Below are positions 7,986-16,899 of a stretch of 64,000 bases of DNA, piece by piece. The stretch's first letter is position 1; each line of letters opens with the position of its first letter. Both the position numbers and the translations under genes were made by a program. This stretch comes from Bacteroidaceae bacterium. GTDB lineage: Bacteria > Bacteroidota > Bacteroidia > Bacteroidales > Bacteroidaceae. The notes beneath the pieces were generated by a model. The model worked only from the letters and a program-made list of their open reading frames with translations, was not told where the DNA came from and made no database searches. The stretch lies in NCBI GenBank assembly GCA_017427065.1, contig JAFRTL010000016.1, positions 124,001 to 188,000 of the forward strand, in the 5' to 3' direction.

Positions 7986-9800
7986 ATGCAAGCAATAATA
8001 TTAGCCGCAGGAATGGGTAAGCGCCTTGGCGAATACACAAAGAATAATACGAAGTGTATGGTTCCTGTGAATGGCATACCCCTTATTGACCGACTTCTAT
8101 TCCAGTTGAGTCGCCTGCCGCTTAACAGGGTAGTTCTGGTAATTGGCTATGAAGGTCAAAAGCTTAAAGATTATTTAGGCAAAGAATATAAGGGATTAAA
8201 GATAGAGTTTGTCAATAATCCTATCTATGACAAGACGAACAACATCTATTCACTTGCTTTAGCCAAGCAGCAGTTACAGGAAGATGATACGTTGCTTATA
8301 GAAAGTGACTTGATATTTGATGATGGCATGTTTGACCTTTTGTTAGATAATCCCTATCCAAACCTTGCATTGGTCGCTAAATATGAATCTTGGATGGATG
8401 GTACAATGGTCCGCATCGATGACGATTGCAATATCGTGAATTTCGTGCCAAAACAAGCTTTTAAGTATAAGGATGCAGATTCATACTATAAGACGGTCAA
8501 CATCTACAAGTTCAGTAAGGAGTTTTCAACACAGAAATACGTGCCTTTCCTTGAAGCTTACAGTAAAGCTGTTGGTAACAATGAGTATTATGAGAATGTA
8601 CTTCGCATTATTACTTTCCTAAACAGTCATGACCTCAAGGCTCTGCCGATCACCAATGAAAAGTGGTATGAGATAGATGACAAGCAGGACCTTGATATTG
8701 CCGAAGCCCTTTTTGCCGATGAAAAAGACTTGCTTCGTAAGTACTATGGCAGGTATGGTGGCTATTGGCGCTTTCCAAAGATGCTGGATTATTGCTATCT
8801 GGTGAACCCTTATTTCCCTTCTCCAGGTATTGTAGATGAGATGCAGGCCAATTTCCGAACATTGCTCACGGAATATCCGTCTGGCATGAAGGTGAATACG
8901 TTGCTAGCCAGCAAATGCTTCGGAGTTAAGGAAGAGTATCTTATACCGGGCAATGGTGCTGCAGAGCTGATAAAAGCATTGATGGAAGACATCGATGGTA
9001 CGATAGGTGTCACTCGTCCAACTTTTGAAGAATATCCCAATAGAGTGGACAGTGACAGGCATGTGACCTTTATCACGAAGAACGAAGATTATCGCTATGG
9101 GGCAGAGGACTTGATGGCATTTTTCTCTGAACATCCTGTGGATACACTATTGTTGATTAACCCAGACAATCCATCCGGTAACTTCATTCCTAAATCAGAT
9201 GTGTTGATACTTGCTGATTGGGCGGAGAAACATGGAACCCGTTTGATTGTAGATGAGAGCTTTGTTGACTTCAGTGATGGCTATGAATACAATAGCTTGT
9301 TGGATGACAAGATACTCGAAGCCTATCCACATCTGATAGTCATGAAGAGTATATCGAAATCCTATGGTGTTCCTGGTTTAAGATTGGGTATTCTGGCATC
9401 TTCAGATAGAGATCTCATAGCAAAGATGAAGAAACAGGTATCTATATGGAACTTGAATTCCTTTGCGGAATTCTTCATGCAGATATTTAGCAAGCACGAG
9501 AAGGCATACAAACGTGCCTGTTCAAAGTTTATAGAAGAGCGAAGATGTTTTGAAAAAGGATTACGCTCGATTCCTTTCTTGCGGGTAATGCCTACACAGG
9601 CGAATTATTTCCTTTGTGAAGTATTGGCTCCTTATACTGCCAATGAAGTAGTAATCTATCTTCTGAAGAACTACAATATTCTTACGCGTGATTGCAGTAG
9701 TAAGCCTGGATTTGACGGCAAGCAATACATGCGGATTGCGATAAGGAATCATGAGGATAATGAAAGATTGGTATCCGCCTTTAAAGCCCTTATAAAGTAA
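7986..9800 (+). CDS. Fused nucleotidyltransferase and CobD/HisC-like PLP enzyme
   Basis: This 604-residue protein joins two enzymes. Residues 1-240 are a sugar/choline-phosphate-type nucleotidyltransferase (LAAGMGKRLGEYTKNNTKCMVP; Asp of ESDLIFDDG). Residues 260-604 are a fold-type I PLP enzyme with PGNGAAELI (321-329), NPDNPSGNF, DESF (Asp423) and the PLP-binding Lys458 in SISKSYGVPGLRLG. GNGAAELI and the Pro before GLRLG are more like CobD, an amino-acid O-phosphate decarboxylase, than like a plain aminotransferase; this is a judgement by eye. A CobD-like half feeding a cytidylyltransferase half could make CDP-ethanolamine or a related head group for LicD. Related fusions exist for aminoethylphosphonate, but no phosphonate genes are seen here. 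Confidence 0.8.
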   Translation: MQAIILAAGMGKRLGEYTKNNTKCMVPVNGIPLIDRLLFQLSRLPLNRVVLVIGYEGQKLKDYLGKEYKGLKIEFVNNPIYDKTNNIYSLALAKQQLQEDDTLLIESDLIFDDGMFDLLLDNPYPNLALVAKYESWMDGTMVRIDDDCNIVNFVPKQAFKYKDADSYYKTVNIYKFSKEFSTQKYVPFLEAYSKAVGNNEYYENVLRIITFLNSHDLKALPITNEKWYEIDDKQDLDIAEALFADEKDLLRKYYGRYGGYWRFPKMLDYCYLVNPYFPSPGIVDEMQANFRTLLTEYPSGMKVNTLLASKCFGVKEEYLIPGNGAAELIKALMEDIDGTIGVTRPTFEEYPNRVDSDRHVTFITKNEDYRYGAEDLMAFFSEHPVDTLLLINPDNPSGNFIPKSDVLILADWAEKHGTRLIVDESFVDFSDGYEYNSLLDDKILEAYPHLIVMKSISKSYGVPGLRLGILASSDRDLIAKMKKQVSIWNLNSFAEFFMQIFSKHEKAYKRACSKFIEERRCFEKGLRSIPFLRVMPTQANYFLCEVLAPYTANEVVIYLLKNYNILTRDCSSKPGFDGKQYMRIAIRNHEDNERLVSAFKALIK

Positions 9801-9804
9801 GACT

Positions 9805-10830
9805 ATGAAGATCTGTATTTGCGGTGGCGGAAATCTTGGGCATGTGGTGGCTGGTTATTTGGCTGCATCCAAAGAGCATGTGATAACCATGCTTACGAAT
9901 AGACCTGAAAAATGGAGTAAGAACATCAAGGTTACAGATTTGAATGGCAAAGTCTATAATGGGGAATTGGCATTGGTAACTTCTTCACCTTCAGAAGCCT
10001 TGTCAGATGCAGATATAGTACTAATGTGCTTGCCTGGATTCGCTTTTCATGACGAGCTTCTTAAGATAAGGGATTTTATCCCTCCTCATACGAAGGTCGG
10101 GACTGTAGTTTCAAGTTCAGGTTTTTTCTTCGAGGCCTTTGACATATTGCCAGATAACATCACTCTGTTTGGTTTCCAGAGAGTGCCTTTCATAGCAAGA
10201 ACAACTGAATATGGTAAGTCTGCAGAACTGAAAGGCTATAAAAAAGAACTGAATGTCGCCATTGAAAGATGCTCTGAAGAGGAGAAGAACGCTCTTCGTG
10301 AGATTTTGTCGATATTGTTTAAGACTCCTGTCAATCTGTTACATAGTTTTTATGAAGCAGCTTTGACCAATAGCAATCCATTGTTGCACCCTGCCCGGTT
10401 ATATTCTCTATGGAAAGACTGGACACCCGAGATAACCTACTCCTACAATCCTTTCTTCTACGAAGAATGGACGGATGAAGCTTCAGAGTTTCTTATAGCG
10501 ATGGATGGTGAATTCCAGGAATTATTGGGGCATTTGCCAGTAAGAGAGGGTAGTATTCCTCCTATTCTGGAGTATTATGAAAGCTACGATGCCCAGTCCC
10601 TCACAAATAAACTGCGTAGTATTCCTGCATTTGCTGGGATATTCTCTCCTATGATAAAACTACCAGACAATCAAGGTTATATACCTGATTTCAACAGTAG
10701 GTATTTTACAGAAGATATTCCTTATGGTATGCGTTATATAGTTGAAGTAGCAAATAATGTGATGGTTGAAGTACCATTAATCAAAAAAATATATTTATGG
10801 GGTGTATCTCGTATTAATAGTAATAATTAG
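9805..10830 (+). CDS. NAD/NADP octopine-nopaline (opine) dehydrogenase family protein
   Basis: The 341-residue protein starts with a dinucleotide-binding motif CGGGNLGHVVAGYLA (residues 6-20) and continues with an opine-dehydrogenase-like pattern: NRPEKW, ADIVLMCLPGFA and a C-terminal helical domain with ALTNSNPLLHPARL. Opine dehydrogenases join the amino group of an amino acid (or related amine) to a keto acid by reduction with NAD(P)H. In a capsule locus the product could be an N-(carboxyalkyl) amino acid used as a decoration, as known for some O-antigens. It starts 4 bases after the fused PLP enzyme, suggesting a common pathway. The substrate is not known. Confidence 0.72.
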   Translation: MKICICGGGNLGHVVAGYLAASKEHVITMLTNRPEKWSKNIKVTDLNGKVYNGELALVTSSPSEALSDADIVLMCLPGFAFHDELLKIRDFIPPHTKVGTVVSSSGFFFEAFDILPDNITLFGFQRVPFIARTTEYGKSAELKGYKKELNVAIERCSEEEKNALREILSILFKTPVNLLHSFYEAALTNSNPLLHPARLYSLWKDWTPEITYSYNPFFYEEWTDEASEFLIAMDGEFQELLGHLPVREGSIPPILEYYESYDAQSLTNKLRSIPAFAGIFSPMIKLPDNQGYIPDFNSRYFTEDIPYGMRYIVEVANNVMVEVPLIKKIYLWGVSRINSNN

Positions 10831-10850
10831 AAAGGATTTATTTTTAAATT

Positions 10851-11969
10851 ATGGATATGGATCAAAAACTAATAACAGTAACTTCTCCATTACTTCCAGA
10901 CTTGGAAGAATTCCATGAATTGTTAAAGGAAATATGGGATAGTAAGTGGATTACCAATAATGGTTCATTTCATAAGAAACTAGAGGCGGCATTAGCAGGA
11001 TACCTCAAAGTGCCATACGTGAGTCTTTTTACTAATGGAACATTACCATTGATTACTGCACTGCAGGCATTACGCATTACTGGTGAGGTAATTACTACAC
11101 CATATAGTTTCGTGGCTACTACTCATGCCCTCTGGTGGAATGGTATCAAGCCCGTATTTGTGGATATTGAACCAGAGACGGGAGATATCGATCCCAATAA
11201 GATTGAGGCTGCAATAACTCCTAAAACCACAGCAATCATGCCTGTACATGTTTATGGCAAACCATGTAAAGTGAAAGAGATCCAAGAGATAGCTGATAAA
11301 TATGGTCTGAAAGTCATATATGATGCTGCCCATGCCTTTGGTGTGGAAGTAAATGGTGAGAGTATCCTTAATGCTGGCGATATGTCCACTTTGAGTTTCC
11401 ATGCCACCAAAGTATATAACACGATTGAGGGCGGTGCCATGATCATGCATGACGAGCTAACTAAGAGACGTATTGACTATTTAAAGAACTTTGGCTTTAA
11501 AGGAGAAACAGAAGTTATCGCTCCGGGTATTAATAGTAAAATGGACGAGATGCGTAGTGCCTATGGTCTGTTGAACTTAAAACAGGTCGATGCAGCCATA
11601 GAAGCACGTCATCAAGTTGCGATTAAGTATCGTGAGGCACTGAAAGACGTTGAAGGTATTTCATATTGGAACGATATGCCAGGCGTGAAGCATAACTATT
11701 CTTATTTCCCAATCTTTGTAGATGCAAATAAGTATGGAATGACACGTGATGAGCTCTATTTCAAGATGAAAGAGCAGAATATTTTTGGTCGTCGCTATTT
11801 CTATCCTTTGATATGTGATTTTTCAACCTATAAAGGGCTACCTTCTTCAACTAGAGAGAATCTTCCGAATGCATATAAGATGGCAGACACAGTGATTTGT
11901 TTACCTATGCATCATGCATTAAGTAAAGAAGATATAAACCTAATACTTGACTGTATCATTAAGAGATGA
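10851..11969 (+). CDS. DegT/DnrJ/EryC1 sugar aminotransferase (VioA/FdtB-like)
   Basis: This 372-residue PLP enzyme has the sugar aminotransferase features: FTNGTLPL, TTPYSFVATTHA, FVDIEP, YDAAHAFG (Asp pairing with the PLP nitrogen) and Lys187 in SFHATKVYNTIEGG. Its N-terminus (ITVTSPLLPDLEEF) resembles enzymes that aminate dTDP-4-keto-6-deoxyhexose at C4. Since RmlA and RmlB in the same locus make that substrate, dTDP-4-amino-4,6-dideoxyglucose or -galactose is the likely product (inference). Its stop overlaps the next gene by ATGA, indicating translational coupling. The start could also be the Met two codons later. Confidence 0.88.
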   Translation: MDMDQKLITVTSPLLPDLEEFHELLKEIWDSKWITNNGSFHKKLEAALAGYLKVPYVSLFTNGTLPLITALQALRITGEVITTPYSFVATTHALWWNGIKPVFVDIEPETGDIDPNKIEAAITPKTTAIMPVHVYGKPCKVKEIQEIADKYGLKVIYDAAHAFGVEVNGESILNAGDMSTLSFHATKVYNTIEGGAMIMHDELTKRRIDYLKNFGFKGETEVIAPGINSKMDEMRSAYGLLNLKQVDAAIEARHQVAIKYREALKDVEGISYWNDMPGVKHNYSYFPIFVDANKYGMTRDELYFKMKEQNIFGRRYFYPLICDFSTYKGLPSSTRENLPNAYKMADTVICLPMHHALSKEDINLILDCIIKR

Positions 11970-13171
11970 AGCAGAAAAAACTAATGCTTTTGGGAGGTAT
12001 TCGCTACCTCCTTCCTGTGATAGAGGCAGCCCATAAACAAGGGTATTATGTTATCACAGCAGATTACTTGCCAGATAACATAGCTCATAAGTATAGCGAT
12101 GAGTATGTTAATGTGAGTATTATTGACAAAGAGGCTGTTCTAAAAGTTGCACAAGAAAGGCAAATAAATGGTATTATGTCGTTTGGTGTAGATCCAGGAG
12201 TGGTATCTGCATCCTATGTGCAAAATATGATGGGACTTCCCTCTTTTGGCCCATTTGAGTCTGTTGAGATCTTACAAAATAAAGATAAATTTCGTGACTT
12301 TCTTGCACGCCATGGCTTCAATGTCCCTCAAGCTAAAGGTTTTGGTAGCATTGATGACGCTATGTCAGAAAGTTATTGGTTCCCTTGGCCTATTATAGTG
12401 AAACCAACTGATTCTGCTGGAAGCAAAGGTGTCTCTCGTGTTGATAAGAAAGAAGATTTACGCCCTGCATTAGAATATGCCATGAAGCATTCTCTTTCTA
12501 GGCATGTTATTGTGGAAGAATTTATAGAAAAGACTGGTTGCTCATCTGATACGGATAGTTTTTCTATTGATGGTAAGCTGGTTTTCGTTAGTTTCAATGC
12601 ACAGCGTTTTGATGAGAAAGCTACAAATCCTTATACTCCAGCAGCTTATTCTTGGCCTTCCACTTACAGTAGGGAGCAGGAAGAGTATCTTACAGCAGAA
12701 ATTCAGAGGCTCATTACACTCCTTGGAATGAAGACCGTTGTTTATAATATTGAAACACGTATAGGAACAAATGGTAAACCATACATTATGGAACTAACTC
12801 CTCGTGGTGGAGGTAATCGGCTTTGTGAAATGCTTCGTTATGCTACAGGTGTAGATATGATTACGGCTATTACTCGAGCAATGGTGGGAGATCCTATAGA
12901 TGAGATTTCTCAAAACTCATACGATGGGCATTGGGCAGAGATTATTCTTCATGCTGACAAAGATGGGATATTTGATAATCTTGAGATAGGCAGTTCACTA
13001 CATGCTCAAGTCATTGAAAAAGATCTTTGGGTAAAAAGGGGCGACAGTGTTGAATCCTTTGAAGGCGCTAATAATGCTATCGGTACATTGGTGTTGAAAT
13101 TTAATACCGCACAAGAACTAGAAAAAGCAATTACACATCAGAATGATTGGTTAAGAGTTGTTATACAATGA
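11966..13171 (+). CDS. ATP-grasp ligase, first copy
   Basis: The 401-residue protein has the ATP-grasp layout: an N-terminal Rossmann-like part (LLGGIRYLLPVIEAA), an ATP-binding lid with PIIVKPTDSAGSKGVSRV and VIVEEFIE, and a metal-binding end with ELTPRGGGNRL. Such enzymes use ATP to join a carboxylate to an amine or thiol through an acyl-phosphate. It resembles the gene at 14234 (shared GSKGVSRVxKKEDL / GSQGICKVEKKEDL), so the two are probably paralogues. Here a role in attaching an amino acid or hydroxy acid to an amino sugar or to another amino acid is plausible. It overlaps both neighbours by four bases (ATGA), so it belongs to a coupled block. Confidence 0.82.
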   Translation: MKQKKLMLLGGIRYLLPVIEAAHKQGYYVITADYLPDNIAHKYSDEYVNVSIIDKEAVLKVAQERQINGIMSFGVDPGVVSASYVQNMMGLPSFGPFESVEILQNKDKFRDFLARHGFNVPQAKGFGSIDDAMSESYWFPWPIIVKPTDSAGSKGVSRVDKKEDLRPALEYAMKHSLSRHVIVEEFIEKTGCSSDTDSFSIDGKLVFVSFNAQRFDEKATNPYTPAAYSWPSTYSREQEEYLTAEIQRLITLLGMKTVVYNIETRIGTNGKPYIMELTPRGGGNRLCEMLRYATGVDMITAITRAMVGDPIDEISQNSYDGHWAEIILHADKDGIFDNLEIGSSLHAQVIEKDLWVKRGDSVESFEGANNAIGTLVLKFNTAQELEKAITHQNDWLRVVIQ

Positions 13172-14232
13172 AGAAAGAAATAGGGAGTATATATACTTTA
13201 GATAATAATACTCTGCTGGATGCAAAGCAAGGTGAAGATCTAATTTCTTCTGATATTAATCAGTATTCTCTTTGCAGGGAAGCTCTTTATGATATCGCAA
13301 TTAACCAGCCAGGAATAAATATGATTGTCCTGATTCCAGCCTATACTTGTCAGACGGTGATAACTCCATTTGAAGAAGCTGGATGGACTTGCTTTTTTTA
13401 CAATGTGAATAAGGGATTACGTATCGATATAAAAGATTTGCAAGATAAAGTTAGACTTATAAAACCATCACTTGTTGTAGCTCATCCTTATTTTGGGATG
13501 GATCTGGATCGACGAGAGGTGGAAGTTCTTCAAAATCTACATAATAAAGGAATACGTGTTATAATAGATCTTACTCAATGCATTTTTTCATCACAAGTTT
13601 TGGATTTTGTTGATTACTATGTAGGTAGCTATCGCAAATGGTTCCCTATTCCAGATGGGGGATTCTTGATTAACAATACAAATATAATAATTGGTCAACC
13701 TCAAAATGAGAATAACGTATTTGTTACAAATGAATTAGATGCGATGTATTTAAGAGATTGGTATTTCCGGAACGAGGATCAAAGATTAAAAGATATTTCA
13801 ATCCGATTAAGCAAAACGGCAGACTCCATAGCAGAAACAAATATAGTTCCACATAGGATGTCCAAAATCTCTTGTTTTTTATTGCATCAATGTGATGAAG
13901 TAAGTAATCAACATAATCGCATGGCCAATTTCACTTATTTGTTTAATCATATTTCTGATAATGAGAAATTAGAACTCGTTTGTCATGATTTGAATAATGT
14001 GACGACAGCTCCTTTATATTTTACTCTTTATGTTAAAGAACGCGCTAGACTCCAGAAACTGCTTAGTCTTAATAGTATATATGCTCCCGTTTTATGGCCG
14101 GTTGAGGATGAACGTGTATTGATTACCGAAGATATAAAGTTTATATTTAATCATTTGTTGGCTATCCCATGTGATCAGAGGTACGATCAAGACGATATGC
14201 AACGTGTAGCAGAAGTAATTAATAATTATTGA
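13168..14232 (+). CDS. Divergent DegT-like PLP-dependent protein
   Basis: I start at MKKEIGS (13168), overlapping the previous stop as ATGA; an in-frame start 21 bases upstream is less likely. The 354-residue protein keeps a weak DegT/aspartate aminotransferase core: IPAYTCQTVITPFEEAGW, VVAHPYFGMD, Asp134 in VIIDLTQC and Lys157 in GSYRKWFPIPDGGF, placed where the PLP-binding Asp and Lys are expected. The rest is unlike ordinary sugar aminotransferases. It lies between two ATP-grasp genes and might supply or process the amino compound that they ligate. Function is open; catalysis is likely but not proven. Confidence 0.65.
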   Translation: MKKEIGSIYTLDNNTLLDAKQGEDLISSDINQYSLCREALYDIAINQPGINMIVLIPAYTCQTVITPFEEAGWTCFFYNVNKGLRIDIKDLQDKVRLIKPSLVVAHPYFGMDLDRREVEVLQNLHNKGIRVIIDLTQCIFSSQVLDFVDYYVGSYRKWFPIPDGGFLINNTNIIIGQPQNENNVFVTNELDAMYLRDWYFRNEDQRLKDISIRLSKTADSIAETNIVPHRMSKISCFLLHQCDEVSNQHNRMANFTYLFNHISDNEKLELVCHDLNNVTTAPLYFTLYVKERARLQKLLSLNSIYAPVLWPVEDERVLITEDIKFIFNHLLAIPCDQRYDQDDMQRVAEVINNY

Positions 14233-14233
14233 T

Positions 14234-15355
14234 ATGAATGGGAAAATAGCAGTATTGGGTGCAAATGAGCCTTTGATTCCTTTTTTTAGGCAAGCTAAGG
14301 CACTTGGCTATCAGATTGTAGGGATTGCTATTGAAAGAGGGGCTGTTTGCAAGAAATATTGTGATTCTTTTTATCCAGTCTCTTTTGCAGAGAAAGATTT
14401 AGTATTAAATATATGTAAATCTGAAAATGTAGATGGAATTCTTTCTTTCTCACTTGAGTCTGCCTTACCTACAGTTATCTATGTGGCACAAAAAATGGGA
14501 CTGGTGAGTAATACTGAAGAATGCTTACATCTTACTGAGAGTAAATTTGCACAAAGAGAAGCTTTAAGAAAAGCGGGAATACCTGTGCCACATTATTTCC
14601 AGATAGATAATGAAGCAGAACTTGGTACTATTAAATGTGATTATCCTGTTATAGTAAAACCTGTTGACAGTGGGGGAAGTCAAGGTATTTGTAAAGTTGA
14701 GAAGAAAGAAGATCTTGAACGAGCTTTTGCTTACTCAGTAGAGTTCTCCAAAACTCATCATGTAATAGTTGAAGAATATATAGATGGCCGAGAATTCAGT
14801 GTTGAATACATTAGCTGTAGAGGAAGACATTATTTCCTTCAGATAACAGATAAAGTAACAAGCGGAACTCCTAGATTTGTAGAAATGCAACATCATCAAC
14901 CAGCAGATATCCCCGTAGATCTGAAAAACAGAATCAAAATGATGGTGGAAAACGCTCTTGTAGCTTTAAAGGTTGAGAATTCTGCTAGTCATACAGAGAT
15001 TAAATTGAATTCAAAAGGCCAACTTTATATTATTGAGACAGGAGCAAGAATGGGTGGGGATTATATTTCTTCTGATCTAGTCAGACTTTCTACTGGCTAC
15101 GATTTTGTTGAAGGAGCTATAAAGTTAGCAATAAATAAGTTTGAAGTTCCATCATTCCCTATTAATATGCATTCTGGTGTATACTTTTACAGTAAGTTAG
15201 CTCCAGAAATTGGTACAGTGATAAAGAATCATACAGACTATCCTGCAATTGTTGAATGGGATTTATCCGATCGTCCTTTGATGGAAGTAAAGAGTAATGC
15301 AGATAGGTGTGGCTATTTTCTATACCAACAGAAAGATAATCGATTCCATATTTGA
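14234..15355 (+). CDS. ATP-grasp ligase, second copy
   Basis: The 373-residue protein has the carbamoyl-phosphate-synthase-like ATP-grasp pattern: N-terminal AVLGANEPLIPFFRQAKALG, ATP-binding VIVKPVDSGGSQGICKV and HVIVEEYIDGREFSVE, and a metal/phosphate part with HTEIKLNSKGQLYIIETGARMGGD. It starts one base after the stop of the preceding gene. It is a paralogue of the gene at 11966 but not a near-identical copy. The family makes amide or peptide-like bonds with ATP; the acyl and amine partners are unknown. Having two ligases suggests two successive couplings or two different amino acids in the polymer. Confidence 0.82.
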   Translation: MNGKIAVLGANEPLIPFFRQAKALGYQIVGIAIERGAVCKKYCDSFYPVSFAEKDLVLNICKSENVDGILSFSLESALPTVIYVAQKMGLVSNTEECLHLTESKFAQREALRKAGIPVPHYFQIDNEAELGTIKCDYPVIVKPVDSGGSQGICKVEKKEDLERAFAYSVEFSKTHHVIVEEYIDGREFSVEYISCRGRHYFLQITDKVTSGTPRFVEMQHHQPADIPVDLKNRIKMMVENALVALKVENSASHTEIKLNSKGQLYIIETGARMGGDYISSDLVRLSTGYDFVEGAIKLAINKFEVPSFPINMHSGVYFYSKLAPEIGTVIKNHTDYPAIVEWDLSDRPLMEVKSNADRCGYFLYQQKDNRFHI

Positions 15356-15361
15356 ACTTTT

Positions 15362-15955
15362 ATGAATAAAACAGTCTATTTCCGAGCTTTTGAGCCAGAT
15401 GATGTGAAACTAATCCATCAATGGAAGAATAGTGATGAACTTAATGAACTTACAGTGGGTTTAAACAAGAAGACATCTATGGAAGATGATCAGCAGTGGG
15501 TTAATAACCATAAGGATCATCATCCATATTATGCTTATTGGGCTATCTGTGATTGTAATACAGATCGCATGATAGGTTATGCTTCTTTGGTTAATATTCA
15601 TTATATTAATAGTTCTGCAGAAACAGGTGCTATACTTATTGGGGATCCGAACTTTAATGACGGCTTTGCATGGATAGAAACCGTCTTGTTCCTATTTGAA
15701 TACGCTTTTGAGAGGCTAAATCTTAATAGAGTCTATGGGCAATCTATTATAGGACATAAGATTAGTAATCTAGTGGAACCTTTGATGTTCATGAAACAAG
15801 AAGGCGTCTTACGTCAAGCTGCGTATAAAAATGGGCATTATTACGACATTAGTTTTGCTGGTATTTTGAGATCAGAATACTTCTCGCATAAAGAAGCGGG
15901 TGATTATGAGATGGCGGCAATATTGAGAAGAATTAAAAAGCTGAGAAACAAATGA
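15362..15955 (+). CDS. GNAT-family N-acyltransferase (RimJ/RimL-like)
   Basis: The 197-residue protein shows the GNAT fold in RimJ/RimL style: VYFRAFEPDDVKLIHQWKN at the start, a central strand with MIGYASLVNIHYINSSAETGAILIG and a helix with ETVLFLFEYAFERLNLNRVYGQ. GNAT enzymes move an acyl group from CoA or a carrier protein to an amine. It starts 6 bases after the second ATP-grasp gene and overlaps the malonyl transacylase gene by ATGA. It may attach the acyl group made by the carrier-protein cassette to the amino sugar (inference); related O-antigen enzymes N-acylate dTDP-4-amino sugars. Confidence 0.75.
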   Translation: MNKTVYFRAFEPDDVKLIHQWKNSDELNELTVGLNKKTSMEDDQQWVNNHKDHHPYYAYWAICDCNTDRMIGYASLVNIHYINSSAETGAILIGDPNFNDGFAWIETVLFLFEYAFERLNLNRVYGQSIIGHKISNLVEPLMFMKQEGVLRQAAYKNGHYYDISFAGILRSEYFSHKEAGDYEMAAILRRIKKLRNK

Positions 15956-16893
15956 AAGCATTTTTATTCCCTGGCCAAGGATGTCAGAAAGAAGGAATGG
16001 GAAAAGATCTTTATGATATTTTCCCTAAAGCTAAAGAAGTATTCGAACGAGCAAATTCTGTATTGGAAGAACGTTTCTCGGATATTTTGTTTAGCGCTTC
16101 AGAAGAATTATTAATGGATACTCGCTATACGCAGTTAGCAATATTCATTTATGAGGTTGCTTTGGCTTCAGCCCAAGAGGATATTGTTCCAGATTGTGTA
16201 GCAGGTCATTCTTTGGGAGAATATGCAGCCTTAGTTGTTTCTGGGGCACTTGAATTTGAAGAAACTTTGTTATTCGTTAAGACTCGTGGACAAGTTTTTC
16301 ATGAGGCCTTTCAGAAACATCCTAGTGCAATGGGTGCTGTGATAGGTATTTCAGATAACCAAGTGCAAGACGTTTTAAATGCTGTCAGTAAAGAAGACGG
16401 AGAATCCCTTTATATTGCAAATTACAATGGCCCTGGCCAGCTAGTTATAACAGGCGCACGGGGGAGCATTAAAAAGGCATGTAAGATACTTAAAGAGATG
16501 GGTGCGAAACGTGCATTGTTGCTTCCGATGAAAGGGGTAGGTCATTCACCTAACTCTGCAGAAGAAGGAACTATTCTTGCAGAGGAGTTGAAGAAACTAC
16601 ATTTTAAGAAACCTCAGATCCCTATTTATCAAGATGCAGATGGAGAACCGCATACTGACCCACAGGAGATATTTGAAAATCAGGTTAAACTGATGACATA
16701 TCCTGTTCAATGGACAAAGCTTACCATGAATATGGTTGCTGCTGGTGTAAATGAATTTTATGAAGTAGGTACGGATGATACTCTTCAGAAGATTGTTAGT
16801 CGAATGACACCAGATTCACTTGTTTCTTCGCTTTTACACATCCCTTCTTATAATGGTAAAATACACGATTATTCAATTATAAACGCTAAATAA
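15952..16893 (+). CDS. Malonyl-CoA:carrier-protein transacylase (FabD-like)
   Basis: This 313-residue enzyme loads malonyl from CoA onto a carrier protein. It has FPGQGCQKEGMGKDLY at the N-terminus, the nucleophile Ser87 in GHSLGEYAALVVSG, an oxyanion/substrate segment YNGPGQLVITG and the catalytic His in GVGHSPN. The length fits FabD (about 310). The position inside a capsule operon, six bases ahead of a carrier-protein gene and coupled to a GNAT gene, suggests that it is a dedicated copy rather than the housekeeping FabD. It would feed the KAS III enzyme at 21430. Confidence 0.9.
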   Translation: MKAFLFPGQGCQKEGMGKDLYDIFPKAKEVFERANSVLEERFSDILFSASEELLMDTRYTQLAIFIYEVALASAQEDIVPDCVAGHSLGEYAALVVSGALEFEETLLFVKTRGQVFHEAFQKHPSAMGAVIGISDNQVQDVLNAVSKEDGESLYIANYNGPGQLVITGARGSIKKACKILKEMGAKRALLLPMKGVGHSPNSAEEGTILAEELKKLHFKKPQIPIYQDADGEPHTDPQEIFENQVKLMTYPVQWTKLTMNMVAAGVNEFYEVGTDDTLQKIVSRMTPDSLVSSLLHIPSYNGKIHDYSIINAK

Positions 16894-16899
16894 TATATT

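Noticed and set aside
7700..7990. tRNA or riboswitch in the ugd downstream gap
   Set aside because: The strong stem at 7743-7785 is a simple hairpin followed by T, and the other palindromes do not fold into a cloverleaf.
7986..9800. Aminoethylphosphonate (PntC-type) enzyme as the firm call
   Set aside because: The fusion is reminiscent, but the PLP half looks like the CobD/HisC group and no phosphonate-forming genes are in the window.
13147..13167. Upstream start for the DegT-like gene
   Set aside because: It would overlap the ATP-grasp gene by 25 bases; the ATGA overlap at 13168 matches the coupling seen at neighbouring genes.
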